Origin: Episyrphus balteatus
Lineage: Eukaryota > Arthropoda > Insecta > Diptera > Syrphidae
Direction: 5' to 3'
Length of the DNA: 64,000 nucleotides
NCBI RefSeq assembly: GCF_945859705.1
Contig: NC_079135.1
Coordinates: forward strand, 78,438,253-78,502,252
Part shown: positions 1 to 13,934 of the stretch, one piece after another
Position numbering within the stretch: position 1 is the first letter of the stretch
How the letters are laid out: the number at the start of each line of letters is the position of its first letter
Program-made: the position numbers and the translations under genes
The notes under the pieces: model-generated
Database searches by the model: none
Told to the model about the DNA's origin: nothing
Seen by the model: the letters and a program-made list of their open reading frames with translations, nothing else

Positions 1-3000
1 ATGGGTCAGAAGAGACCAAGAGATAAAACACATCTTGCATATTTTGCTGCCTCGAAAATTTTCTTGGGAAACTTTCTCGAAACGCTTTATATCTTTGTTT
101 CGTGATTCTTGGGCTTCTTCGCCGAGCTGTCCAATGAATGAATAAATTTTATTGAGGCTTAAGTTTGGATACATATGGTTATTATGAAACTAAGTTAATT
201 TTCCTTCAACAACTATTGAAAGTGCTTCTTCTGCTGTATATGGAATAATTTTCTGGTCAATTTTTTTCAAAGCTTTTGATATTTTTCAGCACGTGAAGGA
301 GTTGAAAATATTATATTTTTCATTACATTTGATGAACAAGTTTCCCTTTTTCTCGCAGTTGCATGGCGCAGCATAGCTTAATTCTTCGAACGTTAGAACG
401 TAAATCTTCTGTTTTACGTCTCTTTGACCGTTCGCTTAGGTCTGAAAAATCCATTTGAGGCCGTCCAACAAAGCCATGGGTTCAGCATGGAAACGATATT
501 TCATATTGCAACCAATTTATATTTTGTTTTAAGAAGGTGTTGTTATTTCTGGAAGCACTCAGCCATCTTCTTCTATGTTCATTGTTCATATATGCAAAAT
601 CAAAATCCGTTAAATTTTTCTCTATTTGCTCCGAAATTTCAATATTTCAACCTTTGGTACCAAAAAAATTAATTTTTTCTGTAATGTCACGTGACGAACA
701 GCTTTTAAAAAATTCAGAAAGCTTATTTCTTGAAAGAAAAATGAAAGTTAATTACGATCCTGTGTCAAAAAAGAAATATCTAATTAAAAAAAAAAAAAAA
801 TCACTGTCCCCAACACCTTTTGAAGCCAATATTATAAAAAGTCGCAAAAAACCGCAATGTTTTAGGATTGTTTCCCATAAAGGAAACATTTAACTATTTT
901 TCAACACTATTTTCAGTACAGAAAAACGCAAATCAACTTAACTTTTTCATTATCAAAGAAAAAAAATTTGTTTGTTTTTACTGCTCAAACACATTATCTT
1001 AAAAAGCTTTAAAATTTACCTTAGACTTAAAATTTTGCATTATCTTTGTCATTATCTTTTTTTAACATACCACTAGCAACAGAATCCATGTTAATTATTT
1101 TAAAAATCGCCAAAAAAAATTAAATAAAAAATAAAGCAAACTGCTTCTTATAAGAAACCAACCTTGCTACTGCACTCGTTAATTAAAATGTTCTACTTTG
1201 AAAGCATCTACTGATTAAACAGTTACAATTTGCATCGCATGATCAATCAGGTTCTAAGCTTATGTTATTTGTAAACAACGTGGCATTAAAAAAAAACAAC
1301 AAATCGCAAATTTTTTTTTTGTAGTTTTGGCCATGAATTTGGGAAAATTTACCTGTGTGCATTTGTCAAAAGTGTTAGAAATTTTTTTTTCATCTACAAA
1401 GTCATGGACAATTTATAAAAATATAAGCAACTATTTAATAGAGTAAAGACGTGTATAAACTTAGTTAATTTATACTTTCTAAGAACCTTGAAAGTGTGCC
1501 ACTTTATATACATTAATATAAGTAGGCACATGAATAATTAAAACATATTTATGCTTAAAACCAACCAAGAGAGGCTAAAACATTTCAGCTAAAGTATAGC
1601 AATATACCAGTATTTATACTTAAGGTCAAACTTCATTATCCTTAAAGCTGCTGTATATACAATATACATGTATAACAAAATACCATACCTAACCTACTCA
1701 AATTATATTACCTAATGTATACAAGAATTCGCACGTTAGTCTTAATTATTATTATCTTTATAAATTCTAGGTAAAACTTGTGAATTCTTTTGTTGGTATA
1801 AATGTGTTGGTGTAAATGCGTGTATATTTATGTATATAGTTTTTTTTTATAGCCCCCAAAAATACCTACTTTCTAATTCAAATGTTGTGTGCTTTTGCTT
1901 CTGTTGTATTTAATTAAGAAACCCTTTTTATAAAAGCATTTTGTGCATAAAATATTGTTATAATGAAGCAATGAAGGTACATTATTTGGTATAGCAAAAT
2001 GGAAGTAGAAATTATTTTCTTTCTCTTATTTTTTTCTTCTTCTTATGAAAAAAAAGAGTACCTTACACAATACCGGAAATAATTACGCCATTAAAATTAA
2101 AACTAAATATATTGCCTTAATATTTCATAAAACGGAAATGTTCAAGGATATGAATTTGTATCTATTAAATATGCGTTTTATTTATTTATTTTTCTTTGAC
2201 TAAATTTCTATTTTTTAAGTCTTTCATAGCATCTTTCTACAAATAAAAGTTATTCCTTAAACATTCATAGTTGTTTATTTATAGAAAAAAAAATAATTTA
2301 GGTTTATAAAGTCCCCCTCCAACTCGGAACGTCAATTGAACTTGTAAGCACACTATACCTACATAACTTGATTTATTTACCATCACTTAAGGACATAACC
2401 AACGTAACAAGAAGTGTCCATTATATCAACTTTATGGTATTTCATTTACAAATAGAATAAAACTCTCCTCTAATGAATGAAACATTAGCAAACAAATAGA
2501 TCATCTTATATAGCCACACTTTATTCAAGTCAATTTTAAAAAGAGAGAATTTAAATGAAATTGTCAGTGATGATGAATACCTACTTCTTGTGCTTGGGTG
2601 TGTTTGTGTTTTGAGTTTTAACTTTTTTTTTTCTGAATTTATTACAACTTCTTCCTTTATAATGCGCCAGTGTTGCAAATATGTCACTTGACACCATATA
2701 GCAATCTTATACCACAGAAGCATATAAAACTTCATGATTTGGAAATGTTTTAAAGATTGCATATTTGATATGATGATATGTGAGTTCAAAAGAGATGATG
2801 AAATAATTAACTTACTCAAAAACATATTCTTTTACCACCAAGTTACATTAACAGAGGAAATGTATTGTATTGAAATGGATCTCAAAAATGTTAAGCAATC
2901 TTTTTACCATTTTATAACAGTTTTACTTGCATTTTACGTACATACGAGTAGGTGTTATGAATTCTAATAAACACAAATGTGGTAAACATGAAATTAATTT

Positions 3001-4106
3001 AATATGATTTATCTCTCTAATATTGTATTAGTCTATTTCTATTTTTATGGAACCAAATCTACACTTTTTTTGAGTAACTTCAATTAGGTAAAAATGTGCT
3101 TTTTTATAAAAAAAAAAAGGCCTGCGGTTTATTTTATGATTAAAAATTGTTTTAAAATGTGAATTTCGATTTCTGTTTAACGTATATAGCCGATTTGAAG
3201 GAACATTTTTGTTTTACTTTCACTTCTTTTATTGAATAGCACACTTCTCTAAAATAAATAAGTACATAATGTATTTCCTTTTTTTACGACAATTTTTTTC
3301 ACTCCTGGTAAAACATTTTGGTACTAAAAAAAAATGCTCTAAAAATATGACCCTTAATATTAATATCAAGCCCTCGTCCTTAGCTTATGAAGATTTCCTA
3401 TTTAAAATACAAACTTGCGTTTTCATTTTAAGATTTGTATAACTCAGTTGCATTTTATGCTATTTCAACGCAAATTACTTTAGATTAAACGATCTAAAAA
3501 GTACTTATTTCGACGTTGGTAACTGTAACATACACCGGTGGAAAAATTTAATTTACTGACCTGTCCTTTCTAGGGTTGTCAAAGTACTTCATATGAAGTT
3601 AGCTCCGTGAAGACAGATCTGCAACCTCAAAATTTTTGAACCAAACTTGTATAATTCGTCTGTCCACCTTTTGTCCATGTTTGTCCACCCAAAATTTTCT
3701 TTAGTCCACCCTTCAAAAAAATTTAAAGCAAATTCTTTGTTTTTTTTTTATAGGAAGACTGAGAAATAAAAAATCGCCTAAAACGCCAATTTTTTAGATA
3801 GACGTATGAAACGGACTGCAATCGTTTATCCACTTCGTGTTTTATATACATAACAAATATTGTCGTTTTTCCATTCTCATTTTAGTTGATATTTTGAAAA
3901 CAAGTTTTACACTTAAAAATTGAAATTCCCCTAAATTCACCAACAATTCAAATTGCTACCGTTTTTTCACCTCGATTTCTTTACATATACCAAAAATCAT
4001 CGTTTGTTCACCTTCCGTTTAGGAGATATTAAAAAAAAAAAAGTTACGCATACACCACAGTGTATGTACAGAAAATTTCAAAGTACCCTAAAATCCCCAG
4101 AACTTA
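1..4106. other. AT-rich non-coding DNA, no gene seen
   Basis: Very AT-rich sequence with many A and T runs. Open frames are short, low in complexity and show no domain, splice-site pairing or codon bias that I would defend. It may be intron or intergenic DNA. From about 3640 it grades into the loosely repeated segment described separately. Confidence 0.6.
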
Positions 4107-4480
4107 TGCCCGTCGTACACCTAGCGTTCAACGCATTCAACGCAAATTTAAAACCTTAAATTCTAATTGATGGTGCTTTCAATTATATTCAAACAAAGAG
4201 TTTTAGACTGTTGGAGATAGATACTAAACGAATTAATTAAAAAGTATACGTATAGTGGCGTCGTTTTTTTATAATTAATTTGTTAAATTCGCGTTGAGTG
4301 CGTTGAACGCTAAGTGTACGACGGGCATTACTTTTTTCAAAAACTCAAATTTCTGTCGTTTGTCCAACTCGAGTTTTTGACATATACATAATGTACTAAA
4401 AATCAACGTTTGTCAACCCTACGTTAAGAAGATCTTCGAAAAACAAAATTTGCACTGGCGTTTTTTTTTTTTTTAAAGCT
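3640..4480. repeat. Diverged tandem segments interrupted by a MITE
   Basis: Stretches around 3780-3900, 3940-4040 and 4345-4450 look like diverged versions of one unit. Each has a TTTGTCCAC or TTTGTTCACC-like phrase, then ACATATAC, then a CGTTTGT phrase and a gagatatt/agatctt end followed by an A run. A MITE at 4107-4327 splits the array. The similarity was judged by eye and is low, so this could be a decayed satellite or an old transposon. Confidence 0.3.
4107..4327. mobile_element. MITE, 221 bp, TSD TTA
   Basis: The ends are inverted repeats beginning TGCCCGTCGTACAC on the left and closing with its reverse complement at 4314-4327. Similarity between the arms continues inward through the AGCGTTCAACGC motif. 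TTA flanks it on both sides (4104-4106 and 4328-4330). A 3-bp TWA duplication is the signature of PIF/Harbinger elements. No coding capacity, so it would need a transposase in trans. Confidence 0.8.
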
Positions 4481-5243
4481 ATCCGCAGTAGGATTTCCCA
4501 AATATCAACTCTGAACGAAAATGTATATGCACACACCAAGAGAAAGGAAAAAGTAAACTTATACACTCCGTTAAAATTCCATCCGCATCTTAGTTAAGCT
4601 GTGTTTTGTTTTTGTAATGTATGTAATCAACAACAGCAATTATTTGAGGACTCTCTAGAGGGGTTTTTGGAAATAATTTTTTTGGACCAAAAATAACGGA
4701 ACTTGTCATATACCAATTTTAGTAAAGTTGAAATTGCTCAAAAACGGCCCCAACGATATTGTTTAAAAAATTCAATTGGAAGTTTTAAGACAAGGTCTAG
4801 GTATCTTCTAATGAAAAAAATTATTTTTGAAAATCACTATTAACGGTACTTGCCAAAGAACCGTTTTTTTTTTTAAATCCGATTTGCTCCGAAACTGCTT
4901 ATTCGATTTTTTTTTGAAAAATCAAATTTTCGAAAACGTGACATTGAATTTTTTTGAAATTTTGTTTTTAGATGTTGATTAGGGATTTCTACAAAATGGC
5001 ATACCAATTTTATTTTAAAACTTTTTTTTCCAAAAAATTAGTTGTTTTAAAAAACGGCTCTAACGATTTTGAAATTTTTTTTTCTAAAAATGCATCTTAA
5101 TAATATTAAGATGCAAACTTGTTTTGGAGGGCAATTTGATTTCAGATTTTGTTTTATTTTTTTTTTTTACGAATTTTATGTTTTTTTTTTATTTTATTTA
5201 TTTTTTTTTTTTTTTTGTACCTGACATTTACCAAATTTATATA

Positions 5244-6320
5244 CAGGGTGTCCCAAAAGTAATGGATCAAACGAAATATGCTGATAGGCCAACCTTAGGG
5301 CTCTCAGAATTTGGTAACTTGTTCATCCCAAATCCTTACGGTTTTCGATTTAATGCAGTTTTTGTGAAATTTCGAAAAATCCCGACTTTGCAACAGTATT
5401 TTGCTTCCTCCGCTCATAATTGATTTTTGTTTTTTACAATTCTTTCACTAAAACATTGCCAAATAATAAGAAATAATTATTTAATCAAAATATTTTTTAT
5501 TTCATATACCATTTTGCTGCAAATTAATTAACAGTTCCATGTTTTATAAAAACTCAATTTCTTAATTTTGTTTCAGAGCAACACCCTGAAAAAAATTTGT
5601 ATGGTGTGTAACAGGTTAATTATTTTAAAAACTTGCCGTGTTATTGCAGTTTTCAAATATGTATAAAAGTTTGCAAACTTGAAGTTAGAACGAAAGATAT
5701 TACAATTTAAATGCAACAAAACAGGCCTTTTCAGAGAAAAATTACAAAGAAAAATAAAAACATTTCCTCGACTGTTGTTTGTTTTTTTCCTTTTGAATAA
5801 AAGTCTTGATTTTTGTTTGTTAAATAGCTCTGAAAACGCCTGTATTTTTGCATTAAAATTGTAATATCTTTCGTTCTAATTATAACTTTGGAAATTTGTA
5901 TACATTTTTGAAAACTGCATTTACACGGGAAGTTTTTAAAATAATAAACCAGTATCACACCATACAATTTTTTTTCGGGATGTTCCTCTCAAATAAAAGT
6001 AAGAAATTGAGTTTTTATAAAACATGGAACTGTTACATAATTTGCAGGAAAGTGGTGTATGAAATAAAAAATATTTTGATTAAATAATTATTTCTTATTA
6101 TTTGGCAATGTTTTAGTGAAAGAATTGTAAAAAACAAAAATCAATTATGAGCGGAGGAAGCAAAATACTGTTGCAAAGTCGGGATTTTTCGAAATTTCAC
6201 AAAAACTGCATTAAATCGAAAACCGTAAGGATTTGGGATGAACAAGTTACCAAATTCTGAGAGCCCTAAGGTTGGCCTATCAGCATATTTCATTTGATCC
6301 ATTACTTTTGGGACACCCTG
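5244..6320. mobile_element. Mariner-like foldback element with long inverted arms
   Basis: The left end CAGGGTGTCCCAAAAGTAAT at 5244 recurs as its reverse complement ending at 6320, with TA on each side (5242-5243 and 6321-6322). This fits a Tc1/mariner TA duplication. The outer ~230 bp of each arm are nearly identical (5244-5470 and 6095-6320). The inner parts are also inverted copies but more diverged, meeting near 5780, so almost the whole 1077 bp can fold on itself. The short ORFs in each arm are mirror images and not genes. Confidence 0.8.
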
Positions 6321-6322
6321 TA

Positions 6323-8259
6323 TAAAGAGTCTTAAAAATTTAAGCAACTTGAACTCTAAGAGCAAGTTCGTGCGACCCAGTCGTGCATTTTATTTTTCGT
6401 AACAACTACCTATGATATAGATTAACTATCAAAACGCACTATCATTTCTCCATAACTCTTCTTCAAATCCCAAGTTGATTTATCCTTATTATTATGAAAA
6501 TTTAAAAACTAAACCACTTTTCCTTAAAGTATCTAACTTTTCTTCATAATTATTTCTATTTCATACTTAATGTGTGTATATTAGACATAATGGATTTGTG
6601 CTCTTTTTAACATTTAACAACGAACAAAAACCACATCAAAAACTTGTTCAAAAACTAGACTCCTATATCCCAACCTTATAGACACAAGAAAAGCTTCTTT
6701 CTTAAAAGTTTTAACATATAAATTATTCAACCATGCAGTTTAACATATATATAGATTTTTCGGTTAGGTTATGTATGTATACAAGAATGTTTTGACCATT
6801 TGTCAGTGTCTCAAATTATACGTCGTCGGTAGTTGCAAAACGGCAAGAACCTATTTATAAGTTCTCGACTAACTCTCGTTAGTTTGTTCCTGATGGATGG
6901 TGCCTATAGGAAGTCTTCTTTCTTCTTTTTGTTTTTTTTAATAAAAACATTCATCCAAACTTTTGCACCAAAAACCGTTTTCTGGTTCTTGCGTACACAA
7001 TTATAGTTTTCGTTTTATAGCTCTGTCACAACTTTTGCTCTATATATTTTTCATCATCGCGTTCTTGTTTTATCCCTCAAGCTCTGCAGAAATCGCTTAA
7101 GTTCTTTTTTGCCTACCGGCACAGGATTATAGGAATATCTACCTACCTACATTTTTCCCATGCTAACTTACCTACCTCACTCTCTCTCATTCTATTTTCC
7201 CTTGTATGCAACTCAAGACGATTCCTATACATACATACTACTTTGCCACATCACGGGCATAACAAGAACGATATCCTTTTTCTAGATCAATGTATAACGA
7301 AAAACAAAAAAAATAAATAAAATAAAGTAAAAAACTTGTAGACACTCTGGTCCAAGGATGCACACAACATCCCAAATACCGCACCTTCTCTAATGGCGGT
7401 TGGTTGGCATGGAATAGTTTATAATTTTGTTTTTTTCCCTAAGGAGTATAGCTGTAGGACAGGCAAAACAAAAAAAAATTAAAAAAAAAAAAAAAACAAA
7501 ACCCAACTAGCAAGAAAGAACAAAAAAAAATCTATATAGAGAAAAAAACTTTTGCACAAACTTTAAGTTATTTGGAACACCCGTAGAATGCTTCCCCAAA
7601 AGTTCTTCCATCCAAAACAATGTTACATAAGAAGGCCACACCAAAGTACCTACCCCATGATTTCTCATGTTTTATGCACGTATGCCAGCTTAGTGCATTT
7701 TCTGTTCTTAACGAAATTGCAAACAAACAAAAAAAAATAATAGCATAGCAATGCGTTAGGTGCACAACTTGGTTGTAGGTTCTTGTTCTTATAGCTGACT
7801 CAGTTGGTAATTACTTTTTTTTAAACATAAAGTGATGAGGGAAGATGAAAATGAAGAAGTTAAATGCTAGCATAGATGCGGCAGAAGTCAATACTATCAA
7901 GGTTAGAAGTTGAAAGTAAAAGAGTGTCAGAAAGTAAGACAAAATAACAGATAGGGATTAAAGCTGCTTTACGAACGAAAATAATCGGTGGAATCTTCAG
8001 AATACTTAAAAATTAGCTGATGAAACAATTCCTGATTATAATAGCAGCAATCGATTAAAATACGAAGTAGGTCTCACCTCAATCGCCTACATCGGCTGAA
8101 AAAATTGATTAATCGCAAGCGATTTTCGAGGAAAACTGTTTTAAGACATTGCTGATTGCTCATTACTTATATTTAAAAAAAATTAAAGCAGTGTGAGTGT
8201 GAGTACAAATGAACGTAACCTTAAAAAATTTTATTTATACAAGTTATTATTATCAATAA
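6323..8259. other. Non-coding, no gene seen
   Basis: AT-rich with poly-A tracts near 7300-7340 and 7460-7540. A short minus-strand frame at 7568-7765 begins with a hydrophobic stretch but has no donor, homology or continuation that I can support. Confidence 0.5.
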
Positions 8260-9012
8260 GTTTTAAGGTCTTATAGAAGTTTACAAGAAGCTTTAACGAA
8301 GCTTTATCGAAGCTGTCGTATACTATAGTATTTCCGTTTGAAATAGGTTATCAGAGCTTTTCCTTTGTACATAACAGTTCTAGGCTAGTCGTTCGTGCTG
8401 TACTTTGTCCAAGACAGTATTTTTGAAGTATTACTTTTTGCAGGTAACAATCCAAAATCCGCTCAACGGTCTTCATGGTACGTGATATCAGTTGGTATCT
8501 ACTATGGTAGTCTTCGCAGTTTTCTATATTTCACTTTTCCCCTAGTAGCTTCTAAGAAGGTTACTTTCTCTCCACTGATAATACATTTGGCTACCGCTGA
8601 TAAGTTTGGAGATGAGAATCGTGATTGGTTAAGTCCCGTTGTCTTCCATATTTTTTGTCTGAACCAATTGCTCATCATTTCTTTGATTTTTTTTTTCACA
8701 TTTACACTAACTTGTTCGTGGGCCACTTCTTTGAAATTAAATTCGGTTGTTGGCAAGTATATATTATGAATCTTCTCGTTTAAAAGTATTTCGCTATAAT
8801 GTCGTTACCTGTGAAAAAATTTGTTAAGTTAAATAAAGTTAAAACTTCTTTAAGAAAATTACGTCTAAATAAAGCTTTATAGAAACTTTATTGAAGCCAT
8901 ATAGAAGTTTTATAAACGCCTTATATAAGCTTTATAGAAGCCTTATAGAAGGTTTGTAGAACTCTTATAGAAGATATATGTGCCTTATAGAAGCTTTATA
9001 AAAGCCTTAAAG
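8260..9012. repeat. Degenerate ~20-bp tandem repeat flanking a unique core
   Basis: Copies of a CTTATAGAAGCTTTATAGAA-like unit recur at 8270-8312 and about seven times in 8868-9010. Their phase changes slightly because of indels. The ~550 bp between the two arrays is unrelated and carries overlapping ORFs on both strands (8395-8769 plus, 8502-8756 minus) that I do not recognise. This could be a minisatellite expanded at both ends of an old element. Confidence 0.5.
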
Positions 9013-12000
9013 TAAAAAGTTGTTTTTTTCTGTTCAGAGCCTTATACTTCCGTAACTTGAAAGTTAGAATATCAGTATTTCTTATAATTCTCAGATTAAA
9101 AAGTAATAGAGTAAGTTACACTTGCAAAATGGAGTACATCACTTGCACTCACTCATTCCTCTTTCACATTTCCTTTTTCACTACCTATTTTTCAAAACTA
9201 ATGATTAATGATAAATTTTGAACGGGTGAATTCTTTTCAATTCTCTATCTGGAAGTTCTTAAGCAGACGTTTTCTAGAACTTTTACTCAAAGAGAGAACT
9301 AATAATTTTTCTTGGAAGTTGCTTAGACATCTGTCAATTGGCAGCCAATTGACTTTTTGTTAGGTAGTCTTATGCTCTCAGTCACTGCAAATCTTCAAAC
9401 TCACGTATGATAAAGTTTAAATGCTATTAAGTCATTTCCTTTTAATTATATATCTGAAACTCTTTCCTTTCATTTTCTTCCACTTTAGCTTGTTCCAACT
9501 TCTAAGAAGTCATAATTTTATTATATTTTGACAAAAAATATTGTCTTCATATAAACTTCTATGACATAAAAATGCCTTCAACATTATTTCCTTTTTTTTC
9601 GTAATTATTTGTCTACGAAAGTTATTTAAAATTGAAAAAATTATAAAAAAAAAAAAACAATAAGAAAAGTAACTCCAACTGCCAGAAACAAAATCATCCA
9701 TTATATTGCAGTTTTGTGCGCCGTCGTCGTCTTCGAGTCGCATCGCCACCAAAATCCACATAGTCGTTGTTGGCGTTGTCGTCACATTTTGTTTGCTTTG
9801 TTCTTCTTTTCAAATTGACCTACATTTGCCGAAAACAGAGATAATGTTCTCTCTGTCGTTTAATTGCTTAACCGCATTCTTAGGTGAAGCTGAAAATATT
9901 TTTTTTGTACAATGAAATGAAAGAACCCTTCATTTTGTATAGGTACGTAGCATGGGCATAGTGTGGAATGGCATATCGTGTCGTCTTGTCGCTTCATAGG
10001 TGGGTGGTATTTTTCTGCACCTCTATATCTTTTTTTTTGTCTCTATAGGTGCTTGATAGGAAGGCTTAAAATTGTACTTTTACAATAGCCAAGAAATATG
10101 AAAAGCGACTGAAATGGAAAATTATAAAATGTGTCATTTAGTGTCTAAACTTGTAGGTATCTATATGTATGTTGAATAAATATACAAAGTGCCATCTGTT
10201 TAGATTCTCAAGCATTCATGGGAATCTCTTCGAAATCAAGAGTATATCTTTTGTTCTTTTGTATTCTACTTCTGCATAAAGTATAGGTTTTTGTTGTTGG
10301 TTCAACAACCTTTAACTTATACAAACTGCTTCTATAAGGATACATTATATAAGAATATTGTTATTGTTAGATATGTATTTAACTTTTGATTTTAATTCAA
10401 ATGAGATTTTACAAGTCCTTATTCGTATGCTTTTATTTTGGTAAAAAAAACTTATCCGAAAAACTGAATTTACTCAGCAATGAAAACTTTTTCTTCAGAG
10501 ATTTATTGCTATAAAAAATAAAATAAAAAACATTTTAACTGGAGCTTTTTAAAGGAGCTTTTAGCAGAAACAATGTTCCATAATAACTTGCTGAGCAAAT
10601 TTTGCATAAAATTATCCTTAAAAGATTTCTTGTATCACTCACCATTTAGAAATCACAGCACTTCAAACTTTTATATGTACCCCAAAAGTATGCAATTTTG
10701 TTGTTAACGATGAGGGATACCAAAAAAAACTACCTATAAGCGAACATTTTATGTATATTTAACTTAGCTGCAACTTCCTAGAACCCTTTTTTTCCAAGAG
10801 GAACCTCCGTTAAACTCTCAAAAGAAATAAAATGGCTGAATTTTTGTATGCGCAAGCTGAGTTCCGTTTTACCGATTTTGCATTATATTTCGTTTTTTCA
10901 TACTAATATCCTTCAGTGCACTAAATTTCAACACTTTTATTAAAGGAATGGTTATTCAAATGATATTTGACGATAAAAAGCATAAAAGGCACCACTGTGT
11001 GGCGGTGATTCAGCTGTAGTTCGGCGCTCAAAATTACGTGAGTCGGTGATTTGGCGGTAATTAAAAGGAATTTTGTTTTTACTCGAGCTAGGTACTAACA
11101 CGAATTACGAAAGTATGAATTGATTTTGAAACGATGTCAAATCAATGAGTTTTTTGGTACGATTAACCTTGAGTTTTCTCAATCACAAATTCGCACAAAA
11201 AATTCTTTGAAGCTAGGCTTAGAGACTTCCAAAAGTCAAGCATTCTTGGGTGCTTGTAATTAATTTGCAAGAATACAAGGAACCTACAATATACCGCCGA
11301 CTCCGAACGGCTAAGCAGAGATGCATTTTTTCATAACAATGATTCTCCAAGAGGCTGTGTAAATTCCTCGCAAGAGATAATACCTACTTGATTATACCTT
11401 TAACCTATCTATAACAACAGTTTCTGACAGTTTGATTCCGAAAGACTTAGTAAAATACTTAATTTAAAACATTCCACGTTAGACCAAGATCTGGGATTGC
11501 CGATGAAATAGATAATGCAGTAATTGCTGTGACATGTTCCCAAAGATTTCCACCTTCTTACAAGAAAAAAAATTCTTACCTTTAAGAAACAGCAATGTTT
11601 TCTTCATTACATTATACATATTCAAGTCAAAAACTAAATCAAGGAATTTGAGAAGTTTTTATGAGAAGGCCTTGACAGTAGGATACGTTGTCAGTTTCAG
11701 ATCCAGTACAAATGGCGCTAGTTGATCATTTCGGTGTACTTGTGCATTCACAAGCACGTACTCTTTTGACGATAGCACGAATTGACCACATCCGAACACG
11801 TTTATCTTTGACGTAAAGCGACGTTGACGTCGCCGTCGACGAGAAGAAGAAAATCAGAATTTTGTAACGTTTGATGACTATCACTCGACATTGACATGTT
11901 AGTTGAATCAATGTGTATATAAAGCTTCTCAAATAAATGGCGTCACCATTGAATAAAGAAAATACAATACCATCATACAATAAGTTATTTTTACTTAAAA

Positions 12001-13517
12001 AAGAATATATAAACAAATACCTAATATAAAAACAATAAAAAAAAAATATAGTGGCAAGGCAGAACACATTCGAAAGAAAAGTTGCAAAGTATATCCTTCC
12101 AATGATCGATATATTCCGATAAATTATGTTTGTCAATTTTTTGGATGGTCATTCAAGCGCACTAAAACCTTAACATAAACCCAGAAACGTACGACCAATA
12201 AATGCCTCATCTCTCAGTACTATCAATTCTAAGGACAAAACTAAAACAAAGGAACACTATTTTTTCTTCAAGAAATTTATTGTTTCGATTGCCGCACGTT
12301 TCGTAGTTCAAGAATTCCGACAATCTCACGTGGGATACACTCAAAAACAGGGCTATATCGCTAAACACAAAATTTCGGTAAATCAACTGAATTGATTTTG
12401 AGTTCATAATTCATTGCATTGAATTATGAGCTTAAAATCAACTCGGCATTAATTTTTGATTTCAAAATCTTAGTCATCAAGGCCTTTTACATAGATACTG
12501 TGAACGGACAAGGATTAATCTTTTTCAAACGACGTTAAATCGATCTTCAACGCAATTTGAATCTTTGTGCTATTGCCTTTTGCAATTGTGAAACATACGT
12601 CGAATATCGGTCTCAGATAATAATCTCGACATTTTTTATTCCTGCCAGTATATATGGCATAAAATAAAATTCTTCCGAACCACGGATGTGTTTCTTATTC
12701 AGATAATTGATACGAGTAACATGCAGTGACTGTAAACACACGTGACATTTTTCGAAGAAATAAACTCCTACTTAATTTTTTAATGCCCCTAACAATAAAA
12801 AGCCTCTTAATTTATATTAGATACGAATCCAATAAATATTTTAATCGCTTTATAATCCCTAAATATCCAAACTAATGTAACCTACTTATTAAAATTGGTT
12901 GATGAGAAATAAAAAACAAATAAAAATAAAAAAACAAACACCACAACTAGTTACACAGCAATAACGAAAACACGGAACGAAATTGATACGAATAACAAAA
13001 AAACAACAAAAACAACTATAATAGTACAATATAACTGGTTTGTTTGAGGTGCATCTATATCTACCTACACGGTTAATTCAATATGATTTCGGTGACATTG
13101 ATCTCCTGTATGCACAATGATTTTGTTTTGATATCTGAACATTGATATCGATTGTTGGTTTTATTCGTTTCGATGTTCGTGTCGAGCTCTATTCATACAT
13201 ATATGTATGTTGTAAGACCAGTCTGGCGGATTCGCTTGTCTTATTTTTCATTTCAACTTGAAGATTTATGAGTTTACAGTCTTTTCGTTCATTTTAGTTT
13301 TTTTTTTGTTCAAGATATAGAACAGAGTTTTTTCGTGTCGGTATTTTATGTTAAATACAAAGCGTTACTGACAACTACCGTTTTGAACGTTTATGATATT
13401 TAACCGACCACAAAATGATCTTTTAACATGTTTTTTTTTTTAAGAAAATTTTTCCTACCAATATGTTCTTGTTATAAGAAGAGTATTAAAAATAGATAGA
13501 CAGGTGAATTAATCATA
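9013..13517. other. Non-coding, mostly unique DNA
   Basis: No ORF with recognisable domains. A short imperfect hairpin lies at about 12371-12443. A short stretch at about 11286-11392 resembles one near 24800 and is listed separately. Confidence 0.5.
11286..11392. repeat. Dispersed repeat fragment, copy 1
   Basis: About 105 bp beginning near GACTCCGAACGGCTA. It continues through GCAGAGATGCA, AACAATGATTCT and AATTCCTC to a purine-rich GCAAGAG tail. It aligns by eye with 24800-24906, so both are old copies of one dispersed repeat. I cannot tell which class; a non-LTR or SINE tail is possible. Confidence 0.45.
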
Positions 13518-13521
13518 TTAT

Positions 13522-13769
13522 CGCACCCCCGGTGGAACAACGACGTAAGTGCAAATTTTGAATTTTCTGAGTTAAGTATGCCATAGTTTCAAGAAAAGGT
13601 ATTTCCTTCCGATGAAACAAAGACCCAATTGAAAATTTTCTATTTGTATCCAGGGGGCAGAAATTCCTTTGGACCGTTACATTGTTTTCAAACGTTTTCA
13701 AAATGTTTAATCGAGTTTTCTGAAGAATCAACATTTTTGTACTTACGTCGTTGTACCACCGGAGGTGCG
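13522..13769. mobile_element. MITE, 248 bp, TSD TTAT
   Basis: Left end CGCACCCCCGGTGGAACAAC and right end CCACCGGAGGTGCG (13756-13769) are imperfect inverted repeats. The match extends through the ACGACGTAAGT motif on both sides. The flanks are TTAT at 13518-13521 and 13770-13773. A 92-aa minus-strand ORF crosses both ends and is therefore a shadow. Confidence 0.75.
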
Positions 13770-13934
13770 TTATGATGAATAGATCCATCATTGATTTAAT
13801 TCATTGATAATTTTTATTTTTATTTTTGACTGGAAAAATACCCAATTATAAATGTTTACATATATTTTATTTTAAACTTTCTTAAAATAAAAGTCTTTCA
13901 ATTTTATTTGTTAAATTCAAATGATTTGTGATTT

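Noticed and set aside
5124..6365. ORFs ending in the same 60-residue sequence at both ends of the 5-6 kb element
   Set aside because: Mirror-image reads of the mariner-like inverted arms.
8502..8756. 84-aa minus-strand ORF with mixed composition
   Set aside because: It looked protein-like at first (KEVAHEQVSVNVKKKIKEM) but no family could be named, and the overlapping plus-strand ORF is longer. It is mentioned only as part of the 8.3-9.0 kb repeat.
11726..12136. 136-aa minus-strand ORF
   Set aside because: Composition is AT-driven, with strings of Phe, Ile and Tyr. No domain or splice context.
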